A stretch of DNA of 64,000 nucleotides, taken from positions 62,001 to 126,000 of the forward strand of contig NZ_QYRT01000002.1 of assembly GCF_004923255.1 (NCBI RefSeq), given 5' to 3'. This document shows, one piece after another, positions 33,003 through 40,830 of this stretch; position 1 is the stretch's first letter, and every line of letters begins with the position of its first letter. The DNA is from Subtercola vilae. Lineage in GTDB: Bacteria; Actinomycetota; Actinomycetes; Actinomycetales; Microbacteriaceae. The notes beneath the pieces were generated by a model. The model searched no databases. It was not told the origin of the DNA and worked only from the letters and a program-made list of their open reading frames with translations. The position numbers and the translations under genes are program-made.

Positions 33003-34424
33003 ATGACCGACCACACGCTCACTCGTGCATCCGCCGAAGCTTCGCCAACGCGGATCGAACCCGGCGGAATCGAGGCGATCCCTGCCGCACGCCGTCACGG
33101 ATCGCCCTGGCAGCTGTTCGCCACGTGGAGCGCACCGAACCTCGAGTTCGCCACCGTCTTCGTGGGCGTCATCGCGATTGCGTTCTTCGGGCTCGGCTTC
33201 TGGCAGGCCATGGCCGCGATCGTGCTCGGCTGTGCCGCGGGAGCGCTGACCCAGGGCATCCTGTCGACCTGGGGGCCACGCGAAGGCCTCGCGCAGATGG
33301 TGCTCAGCCGCACCGCGTTCGGTTACCGGGGAAACATTCTGCCCGCGGCCATCAACACCGTCATGGCCGGGCTCGGCTGGTTCGCCGTGAACTCGGTCAG
33401 CGGGGCGTTCGCGCTGTCGACCCTCACCGGCATGCCCACCGTTCTGGCGCTGCTCATCGTTGTGGTTGTCGAGGTGGCCGTCGCATTCGTCGGGCACGAC
33501 CTTGTACAGCTGTTCGAGCGCTACGCGAGCTACGTGCTCGGTGCGATCTTCATCACCGCGACCGTGACCATCTTCGTGCACGCTGACCTGGGCTTCGTGG
33601 CCGGGGGCAGCGGCTTCTCGTTCGGCGGCTTCACGCTCGCCGCCGGGGCCGCCTTCGGTTACGCAGCCGGCTGGAACCCGTACGCGGCCGACTACAGCCG
33701 CTACCTGCCCACGGCGACGAGAAGGCGCACCATCGCGTGGGCCGCCGGCCTCGGCAACTTCGTGTCGTGCGCGGTGCTCATGGCGGCCGGAGCCGCGGCT
33801 GCCACCATCGCGGGGTTCGACCCCACCAACCCCACAACCTCCTTCACGTCGAGCATGCCCACGGTCATCCGCGACCTCACGCTCGTCGCCATCGCGGTGG
33901 GCGCGATCGCCGCGAACTCGCTGAACATCTACTCGGGAGCCATGTCGTTCCTTGCGGCGGGCATCTCGATACCGTTCGCCTTGAGGCGCGCGCTCGTGGC
34001 GCTCGGGTTCGGAGTCATCGGCTTCTTCATCGCGTGGAGCGCGTTGGCCGATGCGGGTGAGAAGTACGAGAACTTCCTGCTCGTCATCGCCTACTGGATA
34101 GCCCCGTGGCTCGGCGTGGTCTTCGTCGACCGGTTTCTGAGGCGCGGCACCGAGATCGCCTCGATCGTCGGCGACACGGCCAGGTACCGCAATCCGGCCG
34201 GCATCATCGCGTTCGTGGTGAGCCTGGTGGTCTCGATCTGGCTGTTCTCCAACCAGTCGTTCTTCATCGGGGTGGTTCCCGCTGCCGCTCCCGGCGTCGG
34301 AGACCTCACGGCCGTAGTCGGCTTCGTGCTCGCCGCGGTGCTGTACGCCGTGCTGTTCGCGGCCGTCAAACCCCAGCTCGGTGCACCTCTGGCCGCGGGC
34401 GACGACGCACAGACTGTCGCATGA
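33003..34424 (+). CDS. NCS1-family nucleobase permease (cytosine/purine type)
   Basis: A 473-residue membrane transporter with about twelve helices. Family features are GSPWQLFATWSAPNLEFATV, GTERMINAL-type motif region GPREGLAQMVLSRTAFGYRG, the GWNPYAADYSRYLP segment and the NSLNIYSGAMSF helix, all typical of CodB/PucI-like carriers. The deaminase gene begins inside its stop codon, so cytosine is the likely substrate. A -10-like TAGTAT lies about 10 bp before the start codon, suggesting a short leader. Confidence 0.92.
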   Translation: MTDHTLTRASAEASPTRIEPGGIEAIPAARRHGSPWQLFATWSAPNLEFATVFVGVIAIAFFGLGFWQAMAAIVLGCAAGALTQGILSTWGPREGLAQMVLSRTAFGYRGNILPAAINTVMAGLGWFAVNSVSGAFALSTLTGMPTVLALLIVVVVEVAVAFVGHDLVQLFERYASYVLGAIFITATVTIFVHADLGFVAGGSGFSFGGFTLAAGAAFGYAAGWNPYAADYSRYLPTATRRRTIAWAAGLGNFVSCAVLMAAGAAAATIAGFDPTNPTTSFTSSMPTVIRDLTLVAIAVGAIAANSLNIYSGAMSFLAAGISIPFALRRALVALGFGVIGFFIAWSALADAGEKYENFLLVIAYWIAPWLGVVFVDRFLRRGTEIASIVGDTARYRNPAGIIAFVVSLVVSIWLFSNQSFFIGVVPAAAPGVGDLTAVVGFVLAAVLYAVLFAAVKPQLGAPLAAGDDAQTVA

Positions 34425-34885
34425 GTGTCGGCGACATCTACGCGACGGATGCCCAGAAGCTCGCCGTCGCGGCAGCCGAGGCCCGCCGTGGTGCGGCCGA
34501 GGGCGGCATCCCGATCGGCGCCGCGCTCTTCGCCGCCGACGGCACCCTTCTCGGCAGTGGACACAACCGCCGCGTGCAAGACGACGACGCGGCGATGCAC
34601 GCCGAGACGAACGCCTTTCGAAACGCCGGCCGACAGAGGAGCTACCGCGACACCGTCATGGTCACCACGCTTTCACCGTGCTGGTACTGCTCGGGGCTGG
34701 TGCGCCAGTTCGGCATCGGGCGGGTCGTCGTGGGTGACGATCAGAACTTTCTCGGCGGGCAGGAGTGGCTGGCGGAGAACGGCGTGGAGGTGAGCGTGTT
34801 GAACGATGCCACGCTGATCGGAGAGATGCGGGAGTTCATCGCCGGGCATCCGGTGCTCTGGAACGAAGACATCGGCGAAGGTTGA
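34421..34885 (+). CDS. Cytosine/nucleoside deaminase
   Basis: A 154-residue zinc deaminase of the cytidine-deaminase fold. The zinc site is His60 with catalytic Glu62 (HAE) and Cys87/Cys90 in PCWYC. The spacing and the segments HAETNAFRNAGR and TTLSPCWYCSGLVRQFGI closely match yeast cytosine deaminase (Fcy1: His62, Glu64, Cys91, Cys94). It would convert cytosine to uracil after import by the overlapping permease. ATG overlaps the permease stop by four bases. Confidence 0.92.
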   Translation: MSVGDIYATDAQKLAVAAAEARRGAAEGGIPIGAALFAADGTLLGSGHNRRVQDDDAAMHAETNAFRNAGRQRSYRDTVMVTTLSPCWYCSGLVRQFGIGRVVVGDDQNFLGGQEWLAENGVEVSVLNDATLIGEMREFIAGHPVLWNEDIGEG

Positions 34886-35006
34886 TCGCCGCACGGGCGC
34901 GCTTTCCTGGGCCCTCCCCCGTTCGGGTAAGTTGTGGAGTCAGAGAGATCTCTGAGATCTGCTCGTCAGATCAGCACCATCACATCAGCACCACCAGGGG
35001 GTTACC

Positions 35007-35606
35007 GTGTCAGTACCGCAGCCGAGTCTGTTTCGATTCTCGTTTCACACCGAAGACATTCCGCCGAGCGCCATCCGGTGGTTCAAGACGGCGCTGTGGG
35101 TGGGCGCCGTTCTCTCGGTGATCATCGGCATCGTGGTACTGGTATGGCCGGGTTCGACGCTCGAGGTCGTGGCGTTCCTTTTCGGGCTCTACTTCTTCGT
35201 GGTGGGTCTCGTGCGCGTTGTCGTGGGCATCGTGAACGGGTCGCTCTCGTCGGGTGTGCGTGTACTGAGTGTCATTCTCGGCGTGTTTCTGTTGGTGGCC
35301 GGTGTCTTCGCGCTGAAGAACCCGCTCTCGTCTCTGGTTGTGCTCGCGCTGCTCATCGGTATCTCGTGGATCACCGAGGGCATCATCGCCCTCACCCAGA
35401 CCGTCAACGACTCGTCGCGCTGGTTCGGCACCCTGAGCGGCGTGCTGTCGCTCATCGCCGGCATTGTGTTCATCTTCGTGCCGCTGTGGTCGCTCGCCGT
35501 ACTCACCGTCTTCGCTGCGTACACGCTCATCATCCTGGGCGTCTTTCAGGGCATGTCGGCGTTCACTCTCGGCCGCCCCGTGAAAGTCGCCAAAACCTCA
35601 CGTTGA
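35007..35606 (+). CDS. HdeD-family (DUF308) membrane protein
   Basis: A 199-residue membrane protein with six hydrophobic helices in three pairs, each pair holding a GI..V.WPG/NPL-type turn (VLVWPGSTLEVV, FALKNPLSSLVV, FVPLWSLAVLT). The repeated unit is the DUF308 module. E. coli HdeD acts in acid stress; the role here is unknown. GTG start with AGGGGG upstream. The 120-bp region before it contains a GGGTAA element (34926-34931) that could be a stress-sigma -10, and clustered GATCT repeats. Confidence 0.85.
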   Translation: MSVPQPSLFRFSFHTEDIPPSAIRWFKTALWVGAVLSVIIGIVVLVWPGSTLEVVAFLFGLYFFVVGLVRVVVGIVNGSLSSGVRVLSVILGVFLLVAGVFALKNPLSSLVVLALLIGISWITEGIIALTQTVNDSSRWFGTLSGVLSLIAGIVFIFVPLWSLAVLTVFAAYTLIILGVFQGMSAFTLGRPVKVAKTSR

Positions 35607-35623
35607 CTTTGTAGGCTGGGTGG

Positions 35624-36475
35624 ATGCCCGCCCAGCCCCCAACCGAACTGACCCTCGTCGACGCCGCAACCGGCACCTGGTTACTCACCGTCGACGGGGT
35701 TCTGCAGTCGCAGGTGTCGCTCACCGACCCCACCGTGCTGGAGTTCGACTACGTTCGCGTCATCGCCCGAGCCATCGACGCGTGGGCGGCACCGGGTGTG
35801 CCGCTCAGCGTGGCGCACCTGGGCGGTGGCGCCCTGACCCTGCCTCGCTATGTCGCGGCGACCAGGCCCGGCTCGGTGCAATGGGTCGTCGAGCGCGACG
35901 AAGAATTGTCGCGGGCCATGCTCGCGGTGCTACCGCTGCCGGCGGGCCACGACATCTGTCTGCTCTACGGAGATGCCCGCGACCTCGCCGCGCGGGCCGA
36001 CCTCGATGTTGATGTCTGCGCCGACGTCACCGTCGTCGATCTGTGGGCTGGGGCCGTCATCTCGGCGCGGGTGGCCAGCCTCGAGTTCTACGTCCTCGTC
36101 ACCCGACGTATGGCCCCGGGCGCACTTCTGGCCGTCAACCTCCTCGACGGGCCCGGCTTCGTGTACTCCCGCGGCCAGGCGGCGACGCTCGCCGCGCTGT
36201 TCACAAATGTCGCGGTGGTTGTGCGCCACGATATGACGTCGAACACCGAGATCGGCAACGTCGTGCTCTTCGCGAGTGACAGCCCGCTCGGCTTCGCGGT
36301 CTCGACCGGATCTCTCTCGGCTGAAACGCCGCCGCCGCGGGTGCTCATCGGCGACGAGGCACATCGCTTCATCGGCAATGCACCCGTGGTGACTGATGCC
36401 ACCGCCAGCGACTCTCCCCCACCCGACGAGGAACACTTTCGCGCCCACGCCGGCGAGCCGTGGCCGGCGGCCTGA
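35624..36475 (+). CDS. Spermidine synthase-like SAM-fold protein
   Basis: A 283-residue protein with the spermidine-synthase Rossmann domain: EFDYVRVIARAIDAW, glycine motif AHLGGGALTLPRYVA, WVVERDEEL, the LYGDARDLAAR acidic loop and VVDLWAG. Actinobacteria carry many such proteins lacking proven polyamine activity. The Asp of the second motif is present, so it may bind SAM or decarboxylated SAM. The last about 50 residues are proline- and acid-rich and likely disordered. It starts 18 bp after the HdeD gene. Confidence 0.82.
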   Translation: MPAQPPTELTLVDAATGTWLLTVDGVLQSQVSLTDPTVLEFDYVRVIARAIDAWAAPGVPLSVAHLGGGALTLPRYVAATRPGSVQWVVERDEELSRAMLAVLPLPAGHDICLLYGDARDLAARADLDVDVCADVTVVDLWAGAVISARVASLEFYVLVTRRMAPGALLAVNLLDGPGFVYSRGQAATLAALFTNVAVVVRHDMTSNTEIGNVVLFASDSPLGFAVSTGSLSAETPPPRVLIGDEAHRFIGNAPVVTDATASDSPPPDEEHFRAHAGEPWPAA

Positions 36476-36483
36476 CAATGCCT

Positions 36484-36536
36484 GGCAGATACCCGACGCC
36501 CGGCAGATACCCGACGCCCGGCAGGTGCCGGCGCCC
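36484..36536. repeat. 18-bp tandem repeat downstream of the spermidine synthase-like gene
   Basis: Two exact copies of GGCAGATACCCGACGCCC (36484-36501 and 36502-36519) are followed by a diverged third (36520-36536). It is in the gap between convergent genes, after the stop at 36475 and before the small minus-strand ORF. Confidence 0.8.
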
Positions 36537-36548
36537 GGCGACGGTCGC

Positions 36549-36584
36549 CTACTCGGTCGGCGGTTTCGGGGGAAGGGTGCCCAT
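36549..36584 (-). CDS. Possible 11-residue polyproline peptide
   Basis: A very short frame reads MGTLPPKPPTE and stops. It has an ideal Shine-Dalgarno AGGAGG (36591-36596) six bases before the ATG, which is better than most genes here. It lies about 95 bp after the end of the Nudix gene on the same strand, and no minus-strand gene follows it, so it is not an obvious leader of another gene. The PP-K-PP content could pause ribosomes. It could be a true small peptide, a regulatory uORF remnant or chance. Confidence 0.35.
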   Translation of the reverse strand: MGTLPPKPPTE

Positions 36585-36679
36585 GCGCGACCTCCTCTCG
36601 GCCTCGGTACGAGTTCTGACCCGCCAACTCTAGTACGAAGCTGAGTATAAATCAGCGAATGTCGCCCCGGGCATCCAGA

Positions 36680-37183
36680 CTACGACTGCACCTCTGCCCG
36701 GATGATCTCCGGCAGTTCGTCGGGCTCATACGGCTCGCCGACCTCGGCCAGAGCGTCGAGTTCTGCGGCCGAGAACCAGCGGCTCGCCACCATGTCGACG
36801 TGCTCCTCCGGGGTCCAGTTCGTGCTCGACGGAGTGAACTGCTTCGTGCGAACCACGAACCACTGCTCGTAGTTCGTCTTGAAGACCCCGGGCGCACGCT
36901 CGTCGCTGAATTCGCGCGACCAGATCGCCTCGCCCAGCTCGGCTTCGCTCACCACGAGGCCGGTCTCCTCGAAGAGTTCGCGCACCGCGGCTTCGGGATG
37001 CGTCTCGCCCGGCTCGACGTGCCCGCCCGGAGTCACCCAACGGATGGGGTTGGTGTCGACCGGCGGCTTCGTCAGAAACAGCAGTACGCGGTCGTCGGCG
37101 TCGAAGACGAGCACCCGCGACTTGGTGAAGTCGTAGTGACCAGCCCCGTGCCCCGGCTCGGCGTCAGGCGCGGGCGAAGTCAC
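36680..37183 (-). CDS. Nudix hydrolase
   Basis: A 167-residue Nudix protein. The Nudix box is complete from GGHVEPGE through REL to EETGL (about residues 53-75), matching Gx5Ex7REUXEExGU. It hydrolyses a nucleoside diphosphate derivative; substrate is not evident. The start overlaps the end of the SDR gene by 20 bp, so the two are co-transcribed. The C-terminal part with WFSAAELDAL is common in this group. Confidence 0.92.
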   Translation of the reverse strand: MTSPAPDAEPGHGAGHYDFTKSRVLVFDADDRVLLFLTKPPVDTNPIRWVTPGGHVEPGETHPEAAVRELFEETGLVVSEAELGEAIWSREFSDERAPGVFKTNYEQWFVVRTKQFTPSSTNWTPEEHVDMVASRWFSAAELDALAEVGEPYEPDELPEIIRAEVQS

Positions 37184-37928
37184 TGGTGTCGCCCACGTAA
37201 CGCGTGTGGTCTTCGGGGATGGGGTCGACGGCGGCCGAAGCCACCTCCGCAGCGAATTCGGCCACGTTGTACAGCCGACCCGCCGACTCCTTGCGTGCGC
37301 TTATGGCGCCGGGGTTCGCACGCTCGAGCAAAGTTGCCGTGATCGTGCCCTCGATCATGTCGCCCGAGACCACGACGAACGAGATGCCCGCTTCGTCGAG
37401 CCGGGGAATCATGTCGCGAAGGGCATCTTCGCCGGCACGCTTGCTGAGGGCGACGGGCTCGTACTCGGGCATCGTCTCGGTGGTGCGGATGAAGTGCGCC
37501 TGGTGGCTCGTCACGAACACCACGCGGGAGCCCGGCTGCATGAGCGGCAGAGCAGCGGTCAGCAGGTCGACCTGCGCGTCACGGTTGAGCGTGAGGGCGT
37601 AGTCGGCAGCCATACCGCTCTCCATTCCGCCCGAGGCGTTCAGTACGAGTACGTCGAGCCCGCCGAGCTCGCGGCGGATCGTCTCGAAGAGCACGGCAAC
37701 CGACCCGGCGTCGGTCAGGTCGGCCCCCACCGTGATGGCCTTCGCTCCCCCGGCCCGCAGCGTGTCGGCGAGCTTCACGGCCCGCGCCTCTTTGTTTCGG
37801 AAGTTGATGACAACGCTCGCGCCGGCCTCTGCGAAGTACGCCACGGTGTCGGCACCGACACCACGCGACGAGCCGGTGACGAGAACCCGTTTGCCCTCGA
37901 GCGACTGGGGGGAGAGAGGGTTTGACAC
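37164..37928 (-). CDS. SDR-family oxidoreductase
   Basis: A 254-residue short-chain dehydrogenase. The cofactor motif is VTGSSRGVGAD, followed by VLNASGGMES in place of the usual NNAG, and the catalytic region has VTSHQAHF with a downstream YEPVALSKRAGE (Tyr-x3-x-Lys spacing is YEPVALSK rather than YxxxK). The altered active site makes activity uncertain. GTG at 37928 has AAGGAG six bases upstream. It precedes the Nudix gene. Confidence 0.85.
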   Translation of the reverse strand: MSNPLSPQSLEGKRVLVTGSSRGVGADTVAYFAEAGASVVINFRNKEARAVKLADTLRAGGAKAITVGADLTDAGSVAVLFETIRRELGGLDVLVLNASGGMESGMAADYALTLNRDAQVDLLTAALPLMQPGSRVVFVTSHQAHFIRTTETMPEYEPVALSKRAGEDALRDMIPRLDEAGISFVVVSGDMIEGTITATLLERANPGAISARKESAGRLYNVAEFAAEVASAAVDPIPEDHTRYVGDTSDFARA

Positions 37929-38079
37929 GTCGTGCTCCTTGAATCGAGTGAATTGTAAACAGTGGTGCGTCACGCGCGTGCACCGCATCGAGACTACCAA
38001 GGCAGTGGCTGTGAACTTCGTATCCGCCGGGGGCCAACTGGTAGTTTCGTATGAAGATCGACAAGCAAAGGAGCACGTG

Positions 38080-38553
38080 ATGGCCGAATTCATGGCCTCG
38101 TACGCATGGGTGATCTGGCTGGCGCTCATCCTCATCTTTCTCGTCGTCGAAACACTCACGCTCGACCTCATCTTTCTCATGCTGGCCATCGGCAGCGTCG
38201 GCGGCCTCGTCTCGCACTTTCTGGGTGCCCCGTTTCTGTTGCAGATCCCCATTGCCGGCGTCATAGCGCTGCTGCTGATCTTCAGCATCCGGCCCCCACT
38301 ACTGCGGCGCCTCCGGCACGGCAGCGACCCGACCAAGAGCAACGTCGAAGCATTGCTGGGTCTCGAGGCCCGCGTTCTCGCGGCCGTCACCACCGAATCG
38401 GGCAGTGTCAAACTGAGCAACGGCGACACCTGGACCGCACGGGTCTTCCCGAACGCCAGTGCCCTCGAACTGCTGCCCGGCTCGCTCGTCTACGTGAAAG
38501 CAATCGATGGGGCGACCGCACTGGTCGCTCCCGAAGAGAAAGTGCAACTGTGA
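38080..38553 (+). CDS. NfeD-like membrane protein
   Basis: A 157-residue short NfeD protein. Three hydrophobic segments (about 8-75: WVIWLALILIFLVVETL, FLMLAIGSVGGLVSHF, IPIAGVIALLLIFSI) are followed by an OB-fold domain (about 95-157, LLGLEARVLAAV to SLVYVKAIDG). It pairs with the SPFH protein encoded by the overlapping next gene, a well-known NfeD-stomatin association in membrane microdomains. ATG at 38080 has AAGGAG six bases upstream. Confidence 0.9.
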   Translation: MAEFMASYAWVIWLALILIFLVVETLTLDLIFLMLAIGSVGGLVSHFLGAPFLLQIPIAGVIALLLIFSIRPPLLRRLRHGSDPTKSNVEALLGLEARVLAAVTTESGSVKLSNGDTWTARVFPNASALELLPGSLVYVKAIDGATALVAPEEKVQL

Positions 38554-39464
38554 GCAATTCCGACATCGGCTCCGTCGTCGCCATCATCGTGGTGGTGATC
38601 ATTGTCATATTCGTCATCGTCACCCTCGCCAAGGCCATTCGCATCATTCCGCAGGCCAATGCTGGGGTCGTCGAGCGGCTCGGCAAGTACCACAAGACCC
38701 TCATGCCCGGCCTGAACCTGCTGGTTCCGTTCATCGACCGGTTGCGCCCGCTCATCGACCTGCGCGAGCAGGTCGTCTCGTTCCCCCCGCAGCCCGTCAT
38801 CACCGAAGACAACCTGGTGGTCTCCATCGACACCGTCGTCTTCTTCCAGGTGACGGATGCCCGGGCGGCCACCTACGAGATCGCCAACTACCTCGGGGCC
38901 GTCGAACAGCTCGCGACCACCACCCTCCGTAACGTGGTCGGCGGGTTGAACCTCGAGCAGGCTCTCACCAGCCGCGACGAGATCAACAGCAAACTGCGCA
39001 TCGTGCTCGATGAAGCGACCGGCAAGTGGGGCATCCGGGTCGGCCGGGTCGAGCTCAAGGCCATCGACCCGCCCCTGTCGATTCAAGACTCGATGGAGAA
39101 GCAGATGCGCGCCGAGCGGGAGCGCCGCGCCGTGATTCTCACCGCCGAGGGCACCAAGCAGTCGGCCATCCTGTCGGCCGAGGGTCACCGCCAGTCGGCC
39201 ATCCTCTCAGCCGAGGGTGACGCGAAGGCGGCAGTTCTCCGCGCCGAGGGTGAGGCGCAGGCCATCACCACCGTGTTCGAGGCCATCCACCGTGGCAAGC
39301 CCGACCAGCTGCTGCTCGCCTACCAGTATCTGCAGACCCTGCCGAAGCTGGCCGAGGGCAGCGCCAACAAGCTCTGGGTCATTCCGAGCGAGCTGACAGA
39401 GGCGCTGAAAGGCATAGGTCAGGCCTTCGGTGACCGCAGTTCGAACAAGACCAGCGACGAGTAG
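38550..39464 (+). CDS. qmcA: SPFH/Band 7 (QmcA-type slipin) membrane protein
   Basis: A 304-residue protein: N-terminal membrane helix (about 8-28), SPFH domain (about 30-190, VVERLGKYHKTLMPGLN, EDNLVVSIDTVVFFQV) and a coiled-coil with repeated 11-residue units built on AILSAEG (about 205-255). It is expected to form large membrane-bound cages that act with NfeD and sometimes FtsH. GTG start overlaps nfeD by four bases. Confidence 0.93.
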   Translation: MSNSDIGSVVAIIVVVIIVIFVIVTLAKAIRIIPQANAGVVERLGKYHKTLMPGLNLLVPFIDRLRPLIDLREQVVSFPPQPVITEDNLVVSIDTVVFFQVTDARAATYEIANYLGAVEQLATTTLRNVVGGLNLEQALTSRDEINSKLRIVLDEATGKWGIRVGRVELKAIDPPLSIQDSMEKQMRAERERRAVILTAEGTKQSAILSAEGHRQSAILSAEGDAKAAVLRAEGEAQAITTVFEAIHRGKPDQLLLAYQYLQTLPKLAEGSANKLWVIPSELTEALKGIGQAFGDRSSNKTSDE

Positions 39465-40224
39465 GCAGCCGGGGGCGTTCTTCGCCCCCGAGCGGCCCCG
39501 TATCTTCGCGCACCGGGGCCTTGCGCTCGATTTTCCCGAGAACACGCTCGACTCGTTTCGGGCCGCTGTCGAGGCCGGGGCGGTGTACGTCGAACTCGAC
39601 GTTCACGCCTCGCTCGACGGTGTCGCCGTTGTGGCGCACGACCCGAGCCTCGGCCGCCTGCTCGGCAGCACCGACACCATCGCCGGTTCGCCCTTCGCGT
39701 CGCTCGAAGCGCTCGACCTCGGCGCCGGGCGCGGTTTCTCCCGGCTTCAGGATGTCCTGCAGGCGTTTCCCGGCACTCGTTTCAACATCGATCTGAAGGC
39801 CGCCGACGCCGTGACACCCACGGTCGAAGCCATCCGGCGGGCCGGTGCCGTCGACCGAGTGCTGCTGACCTCGTTCTCAGAGAAACGGCGAAGGGCCGCC
39901 GTGCGGCAGCTGCCGGGCGTGGCGACCTCCGCCTCGGCGCGTCTTTTCGCCACCGCTCTGATCGCCGCCATGCTGGGGCTCCGACCGGTCGTGCGCTTTG
40001 TGCTGCGGGGCGTCGATGCTGTGCAGGTGCCGCAGAAGGCGCTCGGGCTGACCGTCACAGCGCCGAGGGTCATTGCGTCGATTCATGCCGCCGGCGTCGA
40101 GATGCACGTCTGGACCATCAACGACCCGGCCGTGATGACCTCGCTGCTCGAACTCGGTGTCGACGGACTGGTGACCGATCGCGCCGACATCGCACTTCGA
40201 CTTGCGGTAGAACGACGGCTGTGA
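39430..40224 (+). CDS. Glycerophosphodiester phosphodiesterase
   Basis: A 264-residue GDPD with the HRG motif AHRGLALDFPENTLDSF, the ELDVH metal-binding pair and AHDPSLGR, and the FNIDLK and TINDP strands. It cleaves glycerophosphodiesters to glycerol-3-phosphate and an alcohol, in lipid turnover. No signal peptide is seen, so cytoplasmic action is likely. GTG start lies 35 bp inside qmcA. Confidence 0.93.
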   Translation: MTAVRTRPATSRQPGAFFAPERPRIFAHRGLALDFPENTLDSFRAAVEAGAVYVELDVHASLDGVAVVAHDPSLGRLLGSTDTIAGSPFASLEALDLGAGRGFSRLQDVLQAFPGTRFNIDLKAADAVTPTVEAIRRAGAVDRVLLTSFSEKRRRAAVRQLPGVATSASARLFATALIAAMLGLRPVVRFVLRGVDAVQVPQKALGLTVTAPRVIASIHAAGVEMHVWTINDPAVMTSLLELGVDGLVTDRADIALRLAVERRL

Positions 40225-40283
40225 AGTCAAGGCCTAATACCCCGAGAACCTATCTGGGAGTGTTCTGTTAATAGCTCAGAGGG

Positions 40284-40309
40284 CGAATGTAGCTCCCAGC
40301 CCCGGGGTT
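40284..40309 (+). promoter_or_regulatory. SigR-like promoter candidate of rbpA
   Basis: CGAAT (40284-40288), an 18-base spacer and GTT (40307-40309) resemble the thiol-stress sigma SigR pattern GGAAT-N18-GTT with one mismatch. It is 36 bp upstream of the rbpA start. In Streptomyces rbpA is a known SigR target. A -10-like TATACA overlaps, so a housekeeping promoter is possible. Confidence 0.4.
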
Positions 40310-40345
40310 TATACAGAGGTAAGCGAAGCGGGAGGAGACCACACA

Positions 40346-40711
40346 ATGGCAGATCGCAGCTTGCGCGGAATGAGACTCGGGGGCCAAAGCCTCCAGAGTG
40401 AAGAGGGAGTCGTATTCTCCCCGCGCATGACACACACATATCTTTGCAGCACCTGTGGCAAAGAGACCGAAATGGTGTTCTCGGCTGACGCCGAGGCACC
40501 TGACACCTGGGAATGCAAGTTCGACAGCAACGAGGCGATCTTGATGATCGGTTCTGACGTCGTCGTTCTCGACCGCGCTGAGGCCAAAGTTCCTCGGTCG
40601 CACTGGGACATGCTTCTCGAACGTCGAACCCGGGCCGAGCTTGAAGATCTTCTTCAAGAGCGACTCGACTATCTGCGGGCCCGTCGCGGCCAGCAGAAAA
40701 TCGGAGCGTAG
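40346..40711 (+). CDS. rbpA: RNA polymerase-binding protein RbpA
   Basis: A 121-residue actinobacterial transcription factor that binds RNA polymerase and the principal sigma factor and stabilises open complexes. It shows the N-terminal MADRSLRGMRLG tail, the zinc-ribbon-like CSTCGKETEMVF and WEC segment, and the C-terminal sigma-interacting helix (about 82-112, HWDMLLERRTRAELEDLL). Strong Shine-Dalgarno GGAGGAG. Confidence 0.96.
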   Translation: MADRSLRGMRLGGQSLQSEEGVVFSPRMTHTYLCSTCGKETEMVFSADAEAPDTWECKFDSNEAILMIGSDVVVLDRAEAKVPRSHWDMLLERRTRAELEDLLQERLDYLRARRGQQKIGA

Positions 40712-40787
40712 CGGCCCCGTACCTGACTTACGCGCCTCTCATAGATCGCAGCTATGGGGGGCGCGCTTGTTCTTTAACGGCAGTCGT

Positions 40788-40830
40788 CTGCTGAGCAGTG
40801 CGGCTGTACGGTTGTGCAGCAGTGCTCAGC
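40788..40830. terminator. Hairpin between convergent rbpA and lnt
   Basis: GCTGAGCA (40790-40797) pairs with TGCTCAGC (40823-40830), with CTGCTG/CAGCAG as an overlapping alternative pair. The loop is long (25 bases), so stability is moderate. Position between two convergent stops supports a terminator role. Confidence 0.35.

Noticed and set aside
34930-34990. Clustered GATCT and CATCAGCACCA repeats before the HdeD gene as a CRISPR or operator array
   Set aside because: Units are too short and irregular, and no spacer pattern or cas gene exists.
39140-39300. Possible DNA repeat array within qmcA
   Set aside because: It encodes the normal 11-residue AILSAEG repeats of SPFH-protein coiled coils.
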